A stretch of 64,000 bases of DNA, from NCBI GenBank assembly GCA_009692585.1, contig SHYX01000015.1, positions 32,145-96,144 of the forward strand, written 5' to 3'. Positions 17,825 to 26,470 of the stretch are shown in pieces. Position 1 is the first letter of the stretch; every line of letters begins with the position of its first letter. The DNA comes from Myxococcales bacterium. Lineage in GTDB: Bacteria > Myxococcota > UBA796 > SXON01. The notes beneath the pieces are model-generated. The model was given only the letters and a program-made list of their open reading frames with translations, made no database searches and was not told where the DNA came from. Both the position numbers and the translations under genes were made by a program.

Positions 17825-18577
17825 TTACCGCCACCGGAGTGCTTCCACCCGTTGGGTGGTCGCGAAGATGAAGAACAGGATCACCGAGATGAAGTACACC
17901 GCGTCATTGAGGTGGAGCACCCCGCGGCTCATCGTCTCGAAGTGGGACAACATCGAGATGTGGGTGACGATCGTGGAGAGCGAGCCCTCCTTGAGGATGC
18001 CACCGAGCCAGCCCACGATCCACATCGAGAGGCTCAAGGAGAACGAAGACGCGAGCGCCACGAGCTGGTTGTCAGTCATCGACGAGGCGAACAGCCCCAC
18101 GGCGACAAAGACCCCCATCAAGACGGTGAAGCCGGCGTAGCAGGAGAGCATCACGCCCCAGTCCGGGTCGCCCATCCAGTACAACATCCCCGGAACGTAC
18201 GCGGTCGTCGCGATCATCAACATCACAAAACCGAAGGCGCCGAAGTATTTTCCCAGCGCGATCTGTAGCGAGCTGATGGGCGAGGTGAGGAGCAGCTCGA
18301 CGCTGCGCTCGCGCCGATCCTGCGCGATCGAGCCCATCGTGACGGCCGGGACGAGCAGCAGCCCGATGACCGTGAGGTTGCCGAAGAAGCCCTGCACCAT
18401 CTGCTCGGTGACGCCGTCTTCCATTCCAAGCTGCATGGCCTGGCTGGCGTAGCCCCAGAGCGTGAGATTGAAGAAAAGCGCGGCGATCAGCGTGAAGACC
18501 ACCAGGCATATCCACCCGATCGGTCCGGTGAGGTAGCCGCCAAGCTCTCGTTTTGCGATGAAGAGGATCGGTTTCAT
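17825..18577 (-). CDS. GldF-type ABC-2 permease
   Basis: 250 aa with about six transmembrane helices, starting MKPILFIAKRELGGYLTGPI. The segment SIAQDRRERSVELLLTSPIS is the conserved loop of ABC-2 export permeases. It overlaps the ATPase gene by 4 bases and is followed at 2 bases by the GldG-type gene, so the three form one operon. Confidence 0.88.
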   Translation of the reverse strand: MKPILFIAKRELGGYLTGPIGWICLVVFTLIAALFFNLTLWGYASQAMQLGMEDGVTEQMVQGFFGNLTVIGLLLVPAVTMGSIAQDRRERSVELLLTSPISSLQIALGKYFGAFGFVMLMIATTAYVPGMLYWMGDPDWGVMLSCYAGFTVLMGVFVAVGLFASSMTDNQLVALASSFSLSLSMWIVGWLGGILKEGSLSTIVTHISMLSHFETMSRGVLHLNDAVYFISVILFFIFATTQRVEALRWR

Positions 18578-19470
18578 GCCTTGGCCTCAGCGCTCATGAG
18601 GCGCAGGTACACTTCCTCGAGGTGTTCTTTCCCGTCGAGCGCCAGGAGTCCGAAGGGTACGGCAGCGGCCGCGACTTCGGCCCGGACGTCGCGAGCGGTG
18701 CGCAAGGTGAACACTGGCCCGGCCTGCTCGACCGCCACGACGCCGTCGACGGCCGCCAAGGCGGCCTGAGCGCCGTCGGGGCGTGCCAGTTCGATGCGCA
18801 CCATCCGGGTGGTGCCGGCGATGGTCCCCAGGTCGTCCTGCGCGAGAATCCGTCCCTTGCCGATGAAGATCACCCGGTTGCAGATCGCCTCGATCTCCCC
18901 GAGCACGTGCGTGGACAGGATGATCGTGCGATCGCCCGCGGCGAGGGTCCGGATGAGCTCGCGGATCTCGACGCGTTGGGCCGGATCGAGGCCGGAGGTG
19001 GGCTCGTCGAGCACCAGGACCTTGGGGTCGTGGACGAGGGCCTGGGCGAGGCCGACGCGTTGCCGGTAGCCCTTGGACAGATGGTCGATGAGGCGGTGAG
19101 CCACATCGGTCAGCCCGACCCGGGAGAGCGCGAGGTCCGTAGCCGCGGTGGTGTCCGGAACGCGCTTGAGCGCGGCGGCATAGCTGACGTAGGAGCGCAC
19201 GGACATGTTGGTGTAGAGCGGCGGCACCTCCGGGCTGTACCCGAGCATCGCCTGGACGGTGCGTGGATCCTCCGCGACATCGACGCCATCGACCTTCGCG
19301 GTGCCCGACGACGCCCCCAGGGAGCCGGCGATGACGCGCATCGTGGTGCTCTTGCCGGCGCCGTTGGGTCCGAGGAAACCAACGACCTCGCCCTTTTTGA
19401 CCACGAACGACACGTCGTCGATGGCGGTGTTGGCGCCGTAGCGCTTCGTAAGGCCTTGTACCTCGATCAT
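18574..19470 (-). CDS. ABC transporter ATPase, GldA-type
   Basis: 298 aa from the ATG at 19470. Walker A GPNGAGKSTTMR (about residues 37-48), signature LSKGYRQRVGLAQAL, Walker B VLVLDEPTSGLD and the H-loop STHVLGE are all present. The C-terminal domain of about 80 residues is as in drug- and gliding-type ATPases. It is the first gene of the leftward triad and is divergent from the MopE-repeat gene across 139 bases. Confidence 0.92.
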   Translation of the reverse strand: MIEVQGLTKRYGANTAIDDVSFVVKKGEVVGFLGPNGAGKSTTMRVIAGSLGASSGTAKVDGVDVAEDPRTVQAMLGYSPEVPPLYTNMSVRSYVSYAAALKRVPDTTAATDLALSRVGLTDVAHRLIDHLSKGYRQRVGLAQALVHDPKVLVLDEPTSGLDPAQRVEIRELIRTLAAGDRTIILSTHVLGEIEAICNRVIFIGKGRILAQDDLGTIAGTTRMVRIELARPDGAQAALAAVDGVVAVEQAGPVFTLRTARDVRAEVAAAAVPFGLLALDGKEHLEEVYLRLMSAEAKA

Positions 19471-19562
19471 GCTGTAGCCATGCCCGGTTCGGAGGGGGCG
19501 GGCCCTAACCAGCCAGCGCGGGTGCGTCGACCTTGCCGCCCGTCGCCGACGGTGATTCACAT

Positions 19563-19590
19563 TTCGTGACCGGGTCGGCTGCGATAGACT
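19563..19590 (+). promoter_or_regulatory. Possible promoter of the MopE/cytochrome/oxidase genes
   Basis: TTCGTG (19563-19568) and TAGACT (19585-19590) are 16 bases apart, upstream of the ATG at 19610. The -35 match is weak. The rest of the 139-base divergent region shows no clear operator. Confidence 0.3.
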
Positions 19591-19609
19591 GTGGTGCCCA
19601 GGGTCGTGT

Positions 19610-22600
19610 ATGCGTCACGTCGCCACCACTCTCCTCGTCTTGCTCGTCTCGGGCTGCGGGTCCACGTGGACCGGCGTCGACGGCGACGGCGATGGCTTCA
19701 CCCTCGCCCAGGGGGACTGTGATGACGGCCCGGATGGCGGAGGCGTCGGCCCCGAGGCAACCGAGGTCTGGTACGACGGGGTGGATCAGGATTGCGACGG
19801 CAATGACGCCGACCAGGATCTGGACGGGGAGCCCGCGCTCTTGGCGGGGGGCCTGGACTGTTGGGACGATCCCACGAGCATCCCCGCCGAATTCTCCGCG
19901 CTCAACGGGCTGGTCCAGCCCGAGGCCGGGGACGTGCTCCCGGGTGCGCCGGAGGTGTACTATGACGGGGTCGACCAGGACTGCGACGGCGCGGACGACT
20001 TCGACCAGGACGGGGACGGCTTCGCCTCCACCGCGTGGGTAGAGACGCGCACCGAGCTGCCGGTCGAGGATTGCTATGACGCGGTGACGCAGGTGTACCC
20101 GGAACTCTGGCCCGACTGCGTGGTCGAAGCCAATCGGGTGGTCGAGACCCCGTTGTCTCCGGCCGCGGTATTCCCGGACGCGTCGGACACCTGGTACGAC
20201 GGAACCGATGCCAACTGCGACGGGGACGATGACTTCGACAAGGACGGCGACACCTTTGCCGTGTGCGCGGAGTGTGACGACGACGACCCGACGGTGTTTC
20301 CCAACGACGCGGTGGAGCTCTGGTACAACCACCTCGACGAAAATTGCGACGGCAACGACGCCGATCAGGATGGCGACGGGTACGTGGTGGCCGGCTACGT
20401 CGAGGCCGACCCCGGGAATCCGATCCACGTCGAGGGCGCGTATGGCGTCGACGACTGCTGGGATGATCCGGCCGACATCCCGCGCGGCTACGACGCCATC
20501 AACGGCATGGCCCAGCCGAGCGCGGCCGCGGTTCATCCCGACGCCATCGAGACCTGGTACGACGGGGTCGACGAAGACTGCGCCAGTGACGACGACTTCG
20601 ATCAGGATGGCGACGGCGACCCCGCCGAGACCGAACCCAATCGGAGCGGCTTGTTCGGCTCGGACTGCAACGACCTCGACGGGACGATCTACAGCGACGC
20701 GCCGGAGACGTGGTACGACGGCACCGACTCCGACTGCGACGGCGGGTCGGACTACGATCAGGACGCCGATGGGTACGACTCGGCGGCCTACAGCTACGGC
20801 ACGAGCGACGACTGTGACGACACCAAGTCCGAGGTGCACCCGTCGACGGCCGGTGACTTCGTCAACGAGGACTGCGCCACCACCTACGATGATGACTGCG
20901 ACGGCGACACCAACGATGACGACGCCGAGTCCTGTGTCGAACACTACGACGACGCCGACGTCGACGGCTACGGCGACGTCACCGATTCCCGCTGTCTGTG
21001 CACCGACGACGGCACCTACACCACCACCGGCGTCACCACGAGCAACGACGATTGCGACGACACCCGCGCCGCGGTGAACCCGGCCGTCACCATTGAGAAT
21101 TGCGGCACCAGCTACGATGACGACTGCGACGCGGTCACCAACGAGCAGAACGGCACGTCCTGCACCACCTACTACCTGGACGCCGACGGCGACAGCTACG
21201 GCACGACCACCTCGCAGTGTTGGTGTTCCGGGTACGGCACCTACGACGCCAGCAACGACGACGATTGCGACGACACGCGCGCCGCGGTGAGCCCGGCGGT
21301 GACCAACGAGAACTGCTCCACTAGCTACGACGACGACTGCGACGGAGTCACCAACGAGCAGAACGGCTCGTCGTGCACCACCTACTATTACGACGGTGAC
21401 AACGACGCCTTCGGCAACGCCAGCCTCTCCCAGTGCTGGTGCTCCACCTCTGGCAGTTACGACGTGACCAACGACGACGACTGCGACGACGCCGATGCCA
21501 CGACCTTCCCGGGTGTGGCCGAAGAAGACAGCACCACGGCGTGCATGAGCGACGCGGACGGCGACGGGTTCGGCGACACGACGGCCCCATCCGGCGGCAC
21601 CGCTGGGACCGACTGCGACGACGCCCGGTCCGGCGTCAACCCCGATGGCACCGAAACCTGTGGCACCGCGTACGACGACGACTGCGACAGCTCCACCAAC
21701 GACACCGGTGCGGTGGGGTGCACCACCTACTACTACGACGGGGACAACGACACCTACGGTAAATCCACGCTGTCGCAGTGCACCTGCACGACCTCGGGCA
21801 GCTACGACGTCACCAACAGCACCGACTGCGACGACAGCGACGCCGACACCTTCCCCGGCGCCGCCAGCGTCGAATCGGTCACCTCGTGCCGCAACGACGA
21901 CGACAACGACGGGTACGGCGACACCACCGTGACCAGCGGGGTCACTGCCGGCACCGACTGCGACGACACCCGTAGCGCGGTGAACACCGCCGCGACCGAG
22001 ACCTGCTCCACCACCTACGACGACGACTGCGACAGCTCCACCAACGACGTCGGCGCCACGGGGTGCACGACCTACTACTACGACGGCGACAACGACGGCT
22101 ACGCCATCACCACGTCGTCACAGTGCACCTGCACGAGCAGCGGCAATTACGACATCACCGGCACCACCTCTGCCAACGACGACTGCGACGACACCGACGA
22201 CGAGATCAGCCCTGGCGATCCGGAGCTGTGCACGACCACGGCCGACGATGACTGCGATGGCGGCACCAACGACGTCGGCGCCACCGGGTGCACCACCTAC
22301 TTCTACGACGGCGATGCCGATGGGTACGGCATCACGACGTCGTCGCAGTGCACCTGCACGAGCTCCGGGCTCTACACGGTCGCCGGGGTGACCAGCGCCA
22401 ACGACGACTGCGACGACACCCTGGCGGCCGTGAGCCCCGGCGACGCCGAGGTGTGCGCGACCACCTACGACGACGACTGCGACGGGTCCAGCAACGAAGT
22501 CGACGCCTCCGACTGCACCACCTACTACTACGACGCCGACTCCGACGGCTATGGGCTCCTCACCACGTCCCAGTGCGCCTGCGCCAGCAGCGGCAGCTAC

Positions 22601-23839
22601 ACCGTCACGGGCACCACGTCCGCCAACGACGACTGCGACGACACCCGCGCCACGGTGAGCCCCGCCGATCTGGAGGTCTGTTCCACCACCTACGACGACG
22701 ACTGTGACGGCTCCAGCAACGAGGTGGGCGCCTCGGACTGCACCACCTACTACTACGACGGCGACAGTGACGGCTACGGCCTGCTCACCACCACTCAGTG
22801 CGCGTGCGGCAGCAGCGGCAGCTACACGGTGACCGGCGTCACCGCCGCCAACGACGATTGCGATGACACCCGTGCGGCGGTGAGCCCCGCCGATCCCGAG
22901 GTCTGCTCCACGACCTACGACGACGACTGCGACGGCTCCAGCAACGAGGCCGGCGCCGCGGATTGCACGACCTACTACTACGATGGCGACAACGACACCT
23001 ACGGCGATGCCAACCTGTCCACGTGCACCTGCGCCACCACCGGCAGCTACGACACTACGGACGCCACCGATTGTGACGACGCGGTGGCGACCACCTACCC
23101 AGGAGCAGCCGACACCTTCGCGACCAACGACGGGGTGGACAACGACTGCGACGAGTTCATCGACGAAACGGGGGTCGCCTACGGCGACATCGTGATCACC
23201 GAGTTCTTCGGCGGCAACCTGACCGCGACCTATGACTGGGTCGAGATCTACAACAACTCGGGGGACACGATCTCTCTGGCCAACTGGACCATGGATCTCT
23301 GTCACGACGCGGACTCCGGTGTGGCGGCGCCCTACGTTTCCGGCGACTGCAGCTCCTGGGTGACGGTGACCTTCCCCAGCTCGGCGACGGTCGCGGACGA
23401 CAGCTACTACGTGGTCTGCGACATTCTCACCAGCTTCACGACCGCCACCGACTGCGACCTGGTCCTGACCAGCTACGATTCGCCCGCCTACACCACGTCC
23501 ACCGACCTGGAAAACATGGTTGGCGGGGTCGAGGTCGCGCTCGACGGAACGCTCATCGACAGCGTCTTCTGGTGGCAGGACAATGGGAACGACGACTGGC
23601 CGGCGGACGGCAGCACGACCGTCACCTCGCAGCTCACCTCGATCCAACTCGACCTCGACACCATCACCGCCGTCACTCCCGATCCGGCCGACGCCAACGA
23701 TGACTACTCGACCTCCACGAGCAATCCCTACCTCGACGATGTGTGGTGCACCTCCGAGGACGCGCTCGTCAGCAACGATTGGGCGAGCCTGTACACCATC
23801 GTGGGCACCCCGGGCGCGGTCAACGTGGACTGTCCGTAA
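19610..23839 (+). CDS. Giant MopE-repeat lipoprotein with C-terminal lamin-tail-like domain
   Basis: 1409 aa. MRHVATTLLVLLVSGC is a lipoprotein signal (lipobox VSGC). Residues about 20-390 hold irregular MopE-type units built on WYDGVDQDCDGN-like motifs. Residues about 440-1165 hold nine Cys-rich repeats (CTTYYYDGDNDGYG, SQCTCTSSGNY, NDDCDDT), 70-115 residues apart and exactly 75 residues apart in the last four. The end (about 1190-1405; GDIVITEFFGG, DWVEIYNNSGDTISLANW) resembles a lamin-tail domain. Asp, Asn and Cys dominate, implying a calcium- or copper-binding, disulfide-stabilised surface protein. MopE of Methylococcus, which shares the motif type, binds copper. The ligand here is unknown. 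Confidence 0.85.
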   Translation: MRHVATTLLVLLVSGCGSTWTGVDGDGDGFTLAQGDCDDGPDGGGVGPEATEVWYDGVDQDCDGNDADQDLDGEPALLAGGLDCWDDPTSIPAEFSALNGLVQPEAGDVLPGAPEVYYDGVDQDCDGADDFDQDGDGFASTAWVETRTELPVEDCYDAVTQVYPELWPDCVVEANRVVETPLSPAAVFPDASDTWYDGTDANCDGDDDFDKDGDTFAVCAECDDDDPTVFPNDAVELWYNHLDENCDGNDADQDGDGYVVAGYVEADPGNPIHVEGAYGVDDCWDDPADIPRGYDAINGMAQPSAAAVHPDAIETWYDGVDEDCASDDDFDQDGDGDPAETEPNRSGLFGSDCNDLDGTIYSDAPETWYDGTDSDCDGGSDYDQDADGYDSAAYSYGTSDDCDDTKSEVHPSTAGDFVNEDCATTYDDDCDGDTNDDDAESCVEHYDDADVDGYGDVTDSRCLCTDDGTYTTTGVTTSNDDCDDTRAAVNPAVTIENCGTSYDDDCDAVTNEQNGTSCTTYYLDADGDSYGTTTSQCWCSGYGTYDASNDDDCDDTRAAVSPAVTNENCSTSYDDDCDGVTNEQNGSSCTTYYYDGDNDAFGNASLSQCWCSTSGSYDVTNDDDCDDADATTFPGVAEEDSTTACMSDADGDGFGDTTAPSGGTAGTDCDDARSGVNPDGTETCGTAYDDDCDSSTNDTGAVGCTTYYYDGDNDTYGKSTLSQCTCTTSGSYDVTNSTDCDDSDADTFPGAASVESVTSCRNDDDNDGYGDTTVTSGVTAGTDCDDTRSAVNTAATETCSTTYDDDCDSSTNDVGATGCTTYYYDGDNDGYAITTSSQCTCTSSGNYDITGTTSANDDCDDTDDEISPGDPELCTTTADDDCDGGTNDVGATGCTTYFYDGDADGYGITTSSQCTCTSSGLYTVAGVTSANDDCDDTLAAVSPGDAEVCATTYDDDCDGSSNEVDASDCTTYYYDADSDGYGLLTTSQCACASSGSYTVTGTTSANDDCDDTRATVSPADLEVCSTTYDDDCDGSSNEVGASDCTTYYYDGDSDGYGLLTTTQCACGSSGSYTVTGVTAANDDCDDTRAAVSPADPEVCSTTYDDDCDGSSNEAGAADCTTYYYDGDNDTYGDANLSTCTCATTGSYDTTDATDCDDAVATTYPGAADTFATNDGVDNDCDEFIDETGVAYGDIVITEFFGGNLTATYDWVEIYNNSGDTISLANWTMDLCHDADSGVAAPYVSGDCSSWVTVTFPSSATVADDSYYVVCDILTSFTTATDCDLVLTSYDSPAYTTSTDLENMVGGVEVALDGTLIDSVFWWQDNGNDDWPADGSTTVTSQLTSIQLDLDTITAVTPDPADANDDYSTSTSNPYLDDVWCTSEDALVSNDWASLYTIVGTPGAVNVDCP
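20920..23090 (+). repeat. Nine tandem Cys/Asp-rich coding repeats
   Basis: The TGCACCACCTAC-like unit start recurs at about 21161, 21374, 21719, 22063, 22288, 22513, 22738 and 22963; a more diverged first copy lies near 20935. The last four starts are exactly 225 bases apart and highly similar, indicating recent duplication. The unit carries about six Cys codons. Confidence 0.85.
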
Positions 23840-23851
23840 TAGCAGGTGGGG

Positions 23852-26470
23852 ATGCGGCTGCTCTTGTCACTCCTGCTGGTCGGTTGCGGCTCCTCATGGC
23901 TCACCCAGGATCTCGATGGTGACGGGTGGTCCGCGGCCGAGGGCGATTGTTTCGACAACCCCGACCAGGACGCCAACGGCATCGCGGCGGCGGACATCCA
24001 CCCCGGCGGCTCCAACGAGACCTGGTACGACGGCGTGGACCAGAACTGCGATGGTGCCGACGACTACGACAAGGACGCCGACGGGCACGCCGCCGCCGAG
24101 TTCCTCGACGGAGACGATTGTTGGGACGACCCGGCGGCGGCGCCGACGGCGTTTCTGGCGCTGAGCGGCTTCTACCAGCCCCTGGCGCGCGAAGTTCACC
24201 CGGGCGCCGCGGAGACCTGGTACGACGGCGTCGACGAGAACTGTGATGCCCGCTCCGATTTCGATCAGGATGGCGACGCGGTCGACACGATGTGGCATGT
24301 GCAGGGCGGCGGTGGGGTGGGCGACGACTGCTTCGACGGCGAGGCAGATCCGTTCGACAACCCGGCGCTGGCCGCTCCGCAGAACGTGAACCCCGACGCG
24401 GTGGAGACCTGGTACGACGGCACGGACGCCAACTGTGACGGCGCGGACGACTACGACCAGGACGCGGACGGGTGGGCGGTCGACGAGGAATGCGACGACC
24501 TGGACCCGGACATCTACCCGAACGATGCCGCCGAGACCTGGTACGACGGGGTCGACAGCAACTGCGATGGCCACAGCGACTACGACCAGGACGAGGACGG
24601 GTACGACTCGGCCGCCTACGCCGGCGATGACTGCAATGACGACCCGGCCACCCCTGGCTCGGGGCGGGATGGCCAGAGCGTCGACGCCGCGGACATGCAC
24701 CCAGGCGCACGGGACGGGGCGTACGACGAAATCGACGCCGATTGTGCCGGGGACAGCGACTTCGACGCCGATGGCGACGGGCAGGACGCCGCGGACGTGG
24801 CCGACGAAGCTGGGCTCTTCGGCTCCGATTGCGATGACGATGACGGCACGGTCTACGCCGGCGCCGCCGAGGTCTGGTACGACGCGGTCGACGCCGACTG
24901 CTCGGGCGGCAGCGACTTCGATCAGGATGGCGACGGTTTTGACTCCGCCGCCTACGGGTACGGCAGCTCGGACGACTGCGACGACGCCAGCTCCGCGGTG
25001 CACCCGAGCACCGACGACGATCCTGCGGCCGAGGACTGCGCGACCGTGGCCGACGATGATTGCACCGGCACCGACAACGACCAGGATGCCGTCGGCTGCG
25101 TGGAGTATTTCCGCGACGGCGATGCCGACAGCTACGGCAAGCTCACCGATTCCGCCTGCTTCTGCGAGGAGTCGGGCGCCTACGCCGTGACCGGTGTCAC
25201 CGCTGCCAACGCCGACTGCAACGACGCCAGATTCACGGTGAATCCGGGTGTCGCGCTCGAGGACTGCGACACGGCCGACGACGATGATTGCGACGGCGAC
25301 ACCAACGAGCTCGGCGGCGACAACTGCGAGGATTGGTACGGTGACGCGGATGTGGACGGGTACGGCGTCGGTACCGCGGCGTGTTATTGCTCCGCGACCG
25401 CCGCCTTCTCCTCCTCACGGGACGACGACTGCGACGACGCGGACAGCACGGTCCATCCCGGCGGGGCGGAGACCTGCGATCTGCAGGACGAAGACTGCGA
25501 CGGCAGCGTCGACGAGGGCGTCACCCACTACTATGCCGACACCGACGGCGACCTGTACGGGGACGACACCACGGAGACGTGCGCCTCAGGCGGTGGTCGC
25601 GTCGCGACCGGTGGCGACTGTGATGACGGCGACGAGCGTGTCTACCCCGGTGCACCAGAGCTGTGTGACGAGCAGCAGAACGATTGTGATGCCGCGAGCT
25701 GGAGCCCGACGGACGAGGACGGCACCGTGTCCTACACCACGACGGCCGGCCTGTGGACGAGCGTCACCTCCGCCTGGGCCGCGGGTACGAGCTCGTCGAT
25801 CGCCTCGATCTCCTTGGCGTCGAGCGGGACCTATCAGGTGTGCCCGGGAATCTGGTACGTGGCGCTGGTCGCCGCCGGCGGGGATGACGTGGAGGTGGTC
25901 GGACCGTATGGGGCGGCCGACACCACGCTGGACCGGAACGGGACCTTGGGGCCGCTCTTGTCGGTCACCGACAGCTCGGTTTCGATGCAGGGCCTCACCT
26001 TGACCGGGGGCACCGGTCAGCTCGGTGGTACGTCCCGGTACGGTGGGGCGGCCTTGTCGTACGCGACCACGTCAACGTCAGTCGCGAGCGTGGCGTTGGT
26101 CGACTGCGAAGTCACCGGAAACAGCGCGACCTACGGCGGTGGGCTCGCCGCCTACAACTACGGTGAAATCACCCTGACCGACACCGCGGTGTTCGACAAC
26201 ACCGCGACCAACGGCGGGGGCCTGTTTGTGCAGCGCGGCGCCGTGGTCTCGAGCGGTGGAGGCGTTCACGACAACACGTCGTCGGGCGAAGGTGGCGGCG
26301 CCTACTTCTCGACGAATCAAGGTTCGCTGACGGTCACCGGTGGGGACTGGTCCACCAACAGCCCCGACGATGCGGCCGGGGCCAGCGGCGGGTTCGGGAC
26401 CGAGGCCGATGCGTCCTACGGCAGTTCGGCCGACTTCTCCTGTGCAGGGAACACCGGGTGTACGCCGTAG
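23852..26470 (+). CDS. MopE-repeat lipoprotein with C-terminal beta-helix
   Basis: 872 aa from the ATG at 23852 (MRLLLSLLLVGC, lipobox LVGC), preceded by AGGTGGGG. A paralogue of the previous gene: MopE-type units with TWYDGVDQNCDGA-like motifs fill about residues 20-390, and more Cys-rich YGD-type units run to about 620. Instead of a lamin-tail domain it ends in a right-handed beta-helix-like region (VALVDCEVTGNSATYGGGLA, then AVFDNTATNGGGLFVQ). The start lies 12 bases after the preceding stop and the end overlaps the cytochrome gene. Confidence 0.85.
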   Translation: MRLLLSLLLVGCGSSWLTQDLDGDGWSAAEGDCFDNPDQDANGIAAADIHPGGSNETWYDGVDQNCDGADDYDKDADGHAAAEFLDGDDCWDDPAAAPTAFLALSGFYQPLAREVHPGAAETWYDGVDENCDARSDFDQDGDAVDTMWHVQGGGGVGDDCFDGEADPFDNPALAAPQNVNPDAVETWYDGTDANCDGADDYDQDADGWAVDEECDDLDPDIYPNDAAETWYDGVDSNCDGHSDYDQDEDGYDSAAYAGDDCNDDPATPGSGRDGQSVDAADMHPGARDGAYDEIDADCAGDSDFDADGDGQDAADVADEAGLFGSDCDDDDGTVYAGAAEVWYDAVDADCSGGSDFDQDGDGFDSAAYGYGSSDDCDDASSAVHPSTDDDPAAEDCATVADDDCTGTDNDQDAVGCVEYFRDGDADSYGKLTDSACFCEESGAYAVTGVTAANADCNDARFTVNPGVALEDCDTADDDDCDGDTNELGGDNCEDWYGDADVDGYGVGTAACYCSATAAFSSSRDDDCDDADSTVHPGGAETCDLQDEDCDGSVDEGVTHYYADTDGDLYGDDTTETCASGGGRVATGGDCDDGDERVYPGAPELCDEQQNDCDAASWSPTDEDGTVSYTTTAGLWTSVTSAWAAGTSSSIASISLASSGTYQVCPGIWYVALVAAGGDDVEVVGPYGAADTTLDRNGTLGPLLSVTDSSVSMQGLTLTGGTGQLGGTSRYGGAALSYATTSTSVASVALVDCEVTGNSATYGGGLAAYNYGEITLTDTAVFDNTATNGGGLFVQRGAVVSSGGGVHDNTSSGEGGGAYFSTNQGSLTVTGGDWSTNSPDDAAGASGGFGTEADASYGSSADFSCAGNTGCTP

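Noticed and set aside
19505..20944. A 479-codon minus-strand frame over the start of the giant lipoprotein gene.
   Set aside because: It has the same Asp-codon shadow effect, overlaps the divergent promoter region and has no recognisable domain.
20920..23090. Regular repeats considered as a CRISPR array.
   Set aside because: Units are 210-345 bases, all coding in one frame, with no short repeat/spacer alternation and no cas genes.
22118..23647. A 509-codon minus-strand frame opposite the repeat lipoprotein.
   Set aside because: It is a shadow of the repeated Asp codons (GAC antisense is GTC, Val) with a low-complexity Val/Gly product and no start signals.
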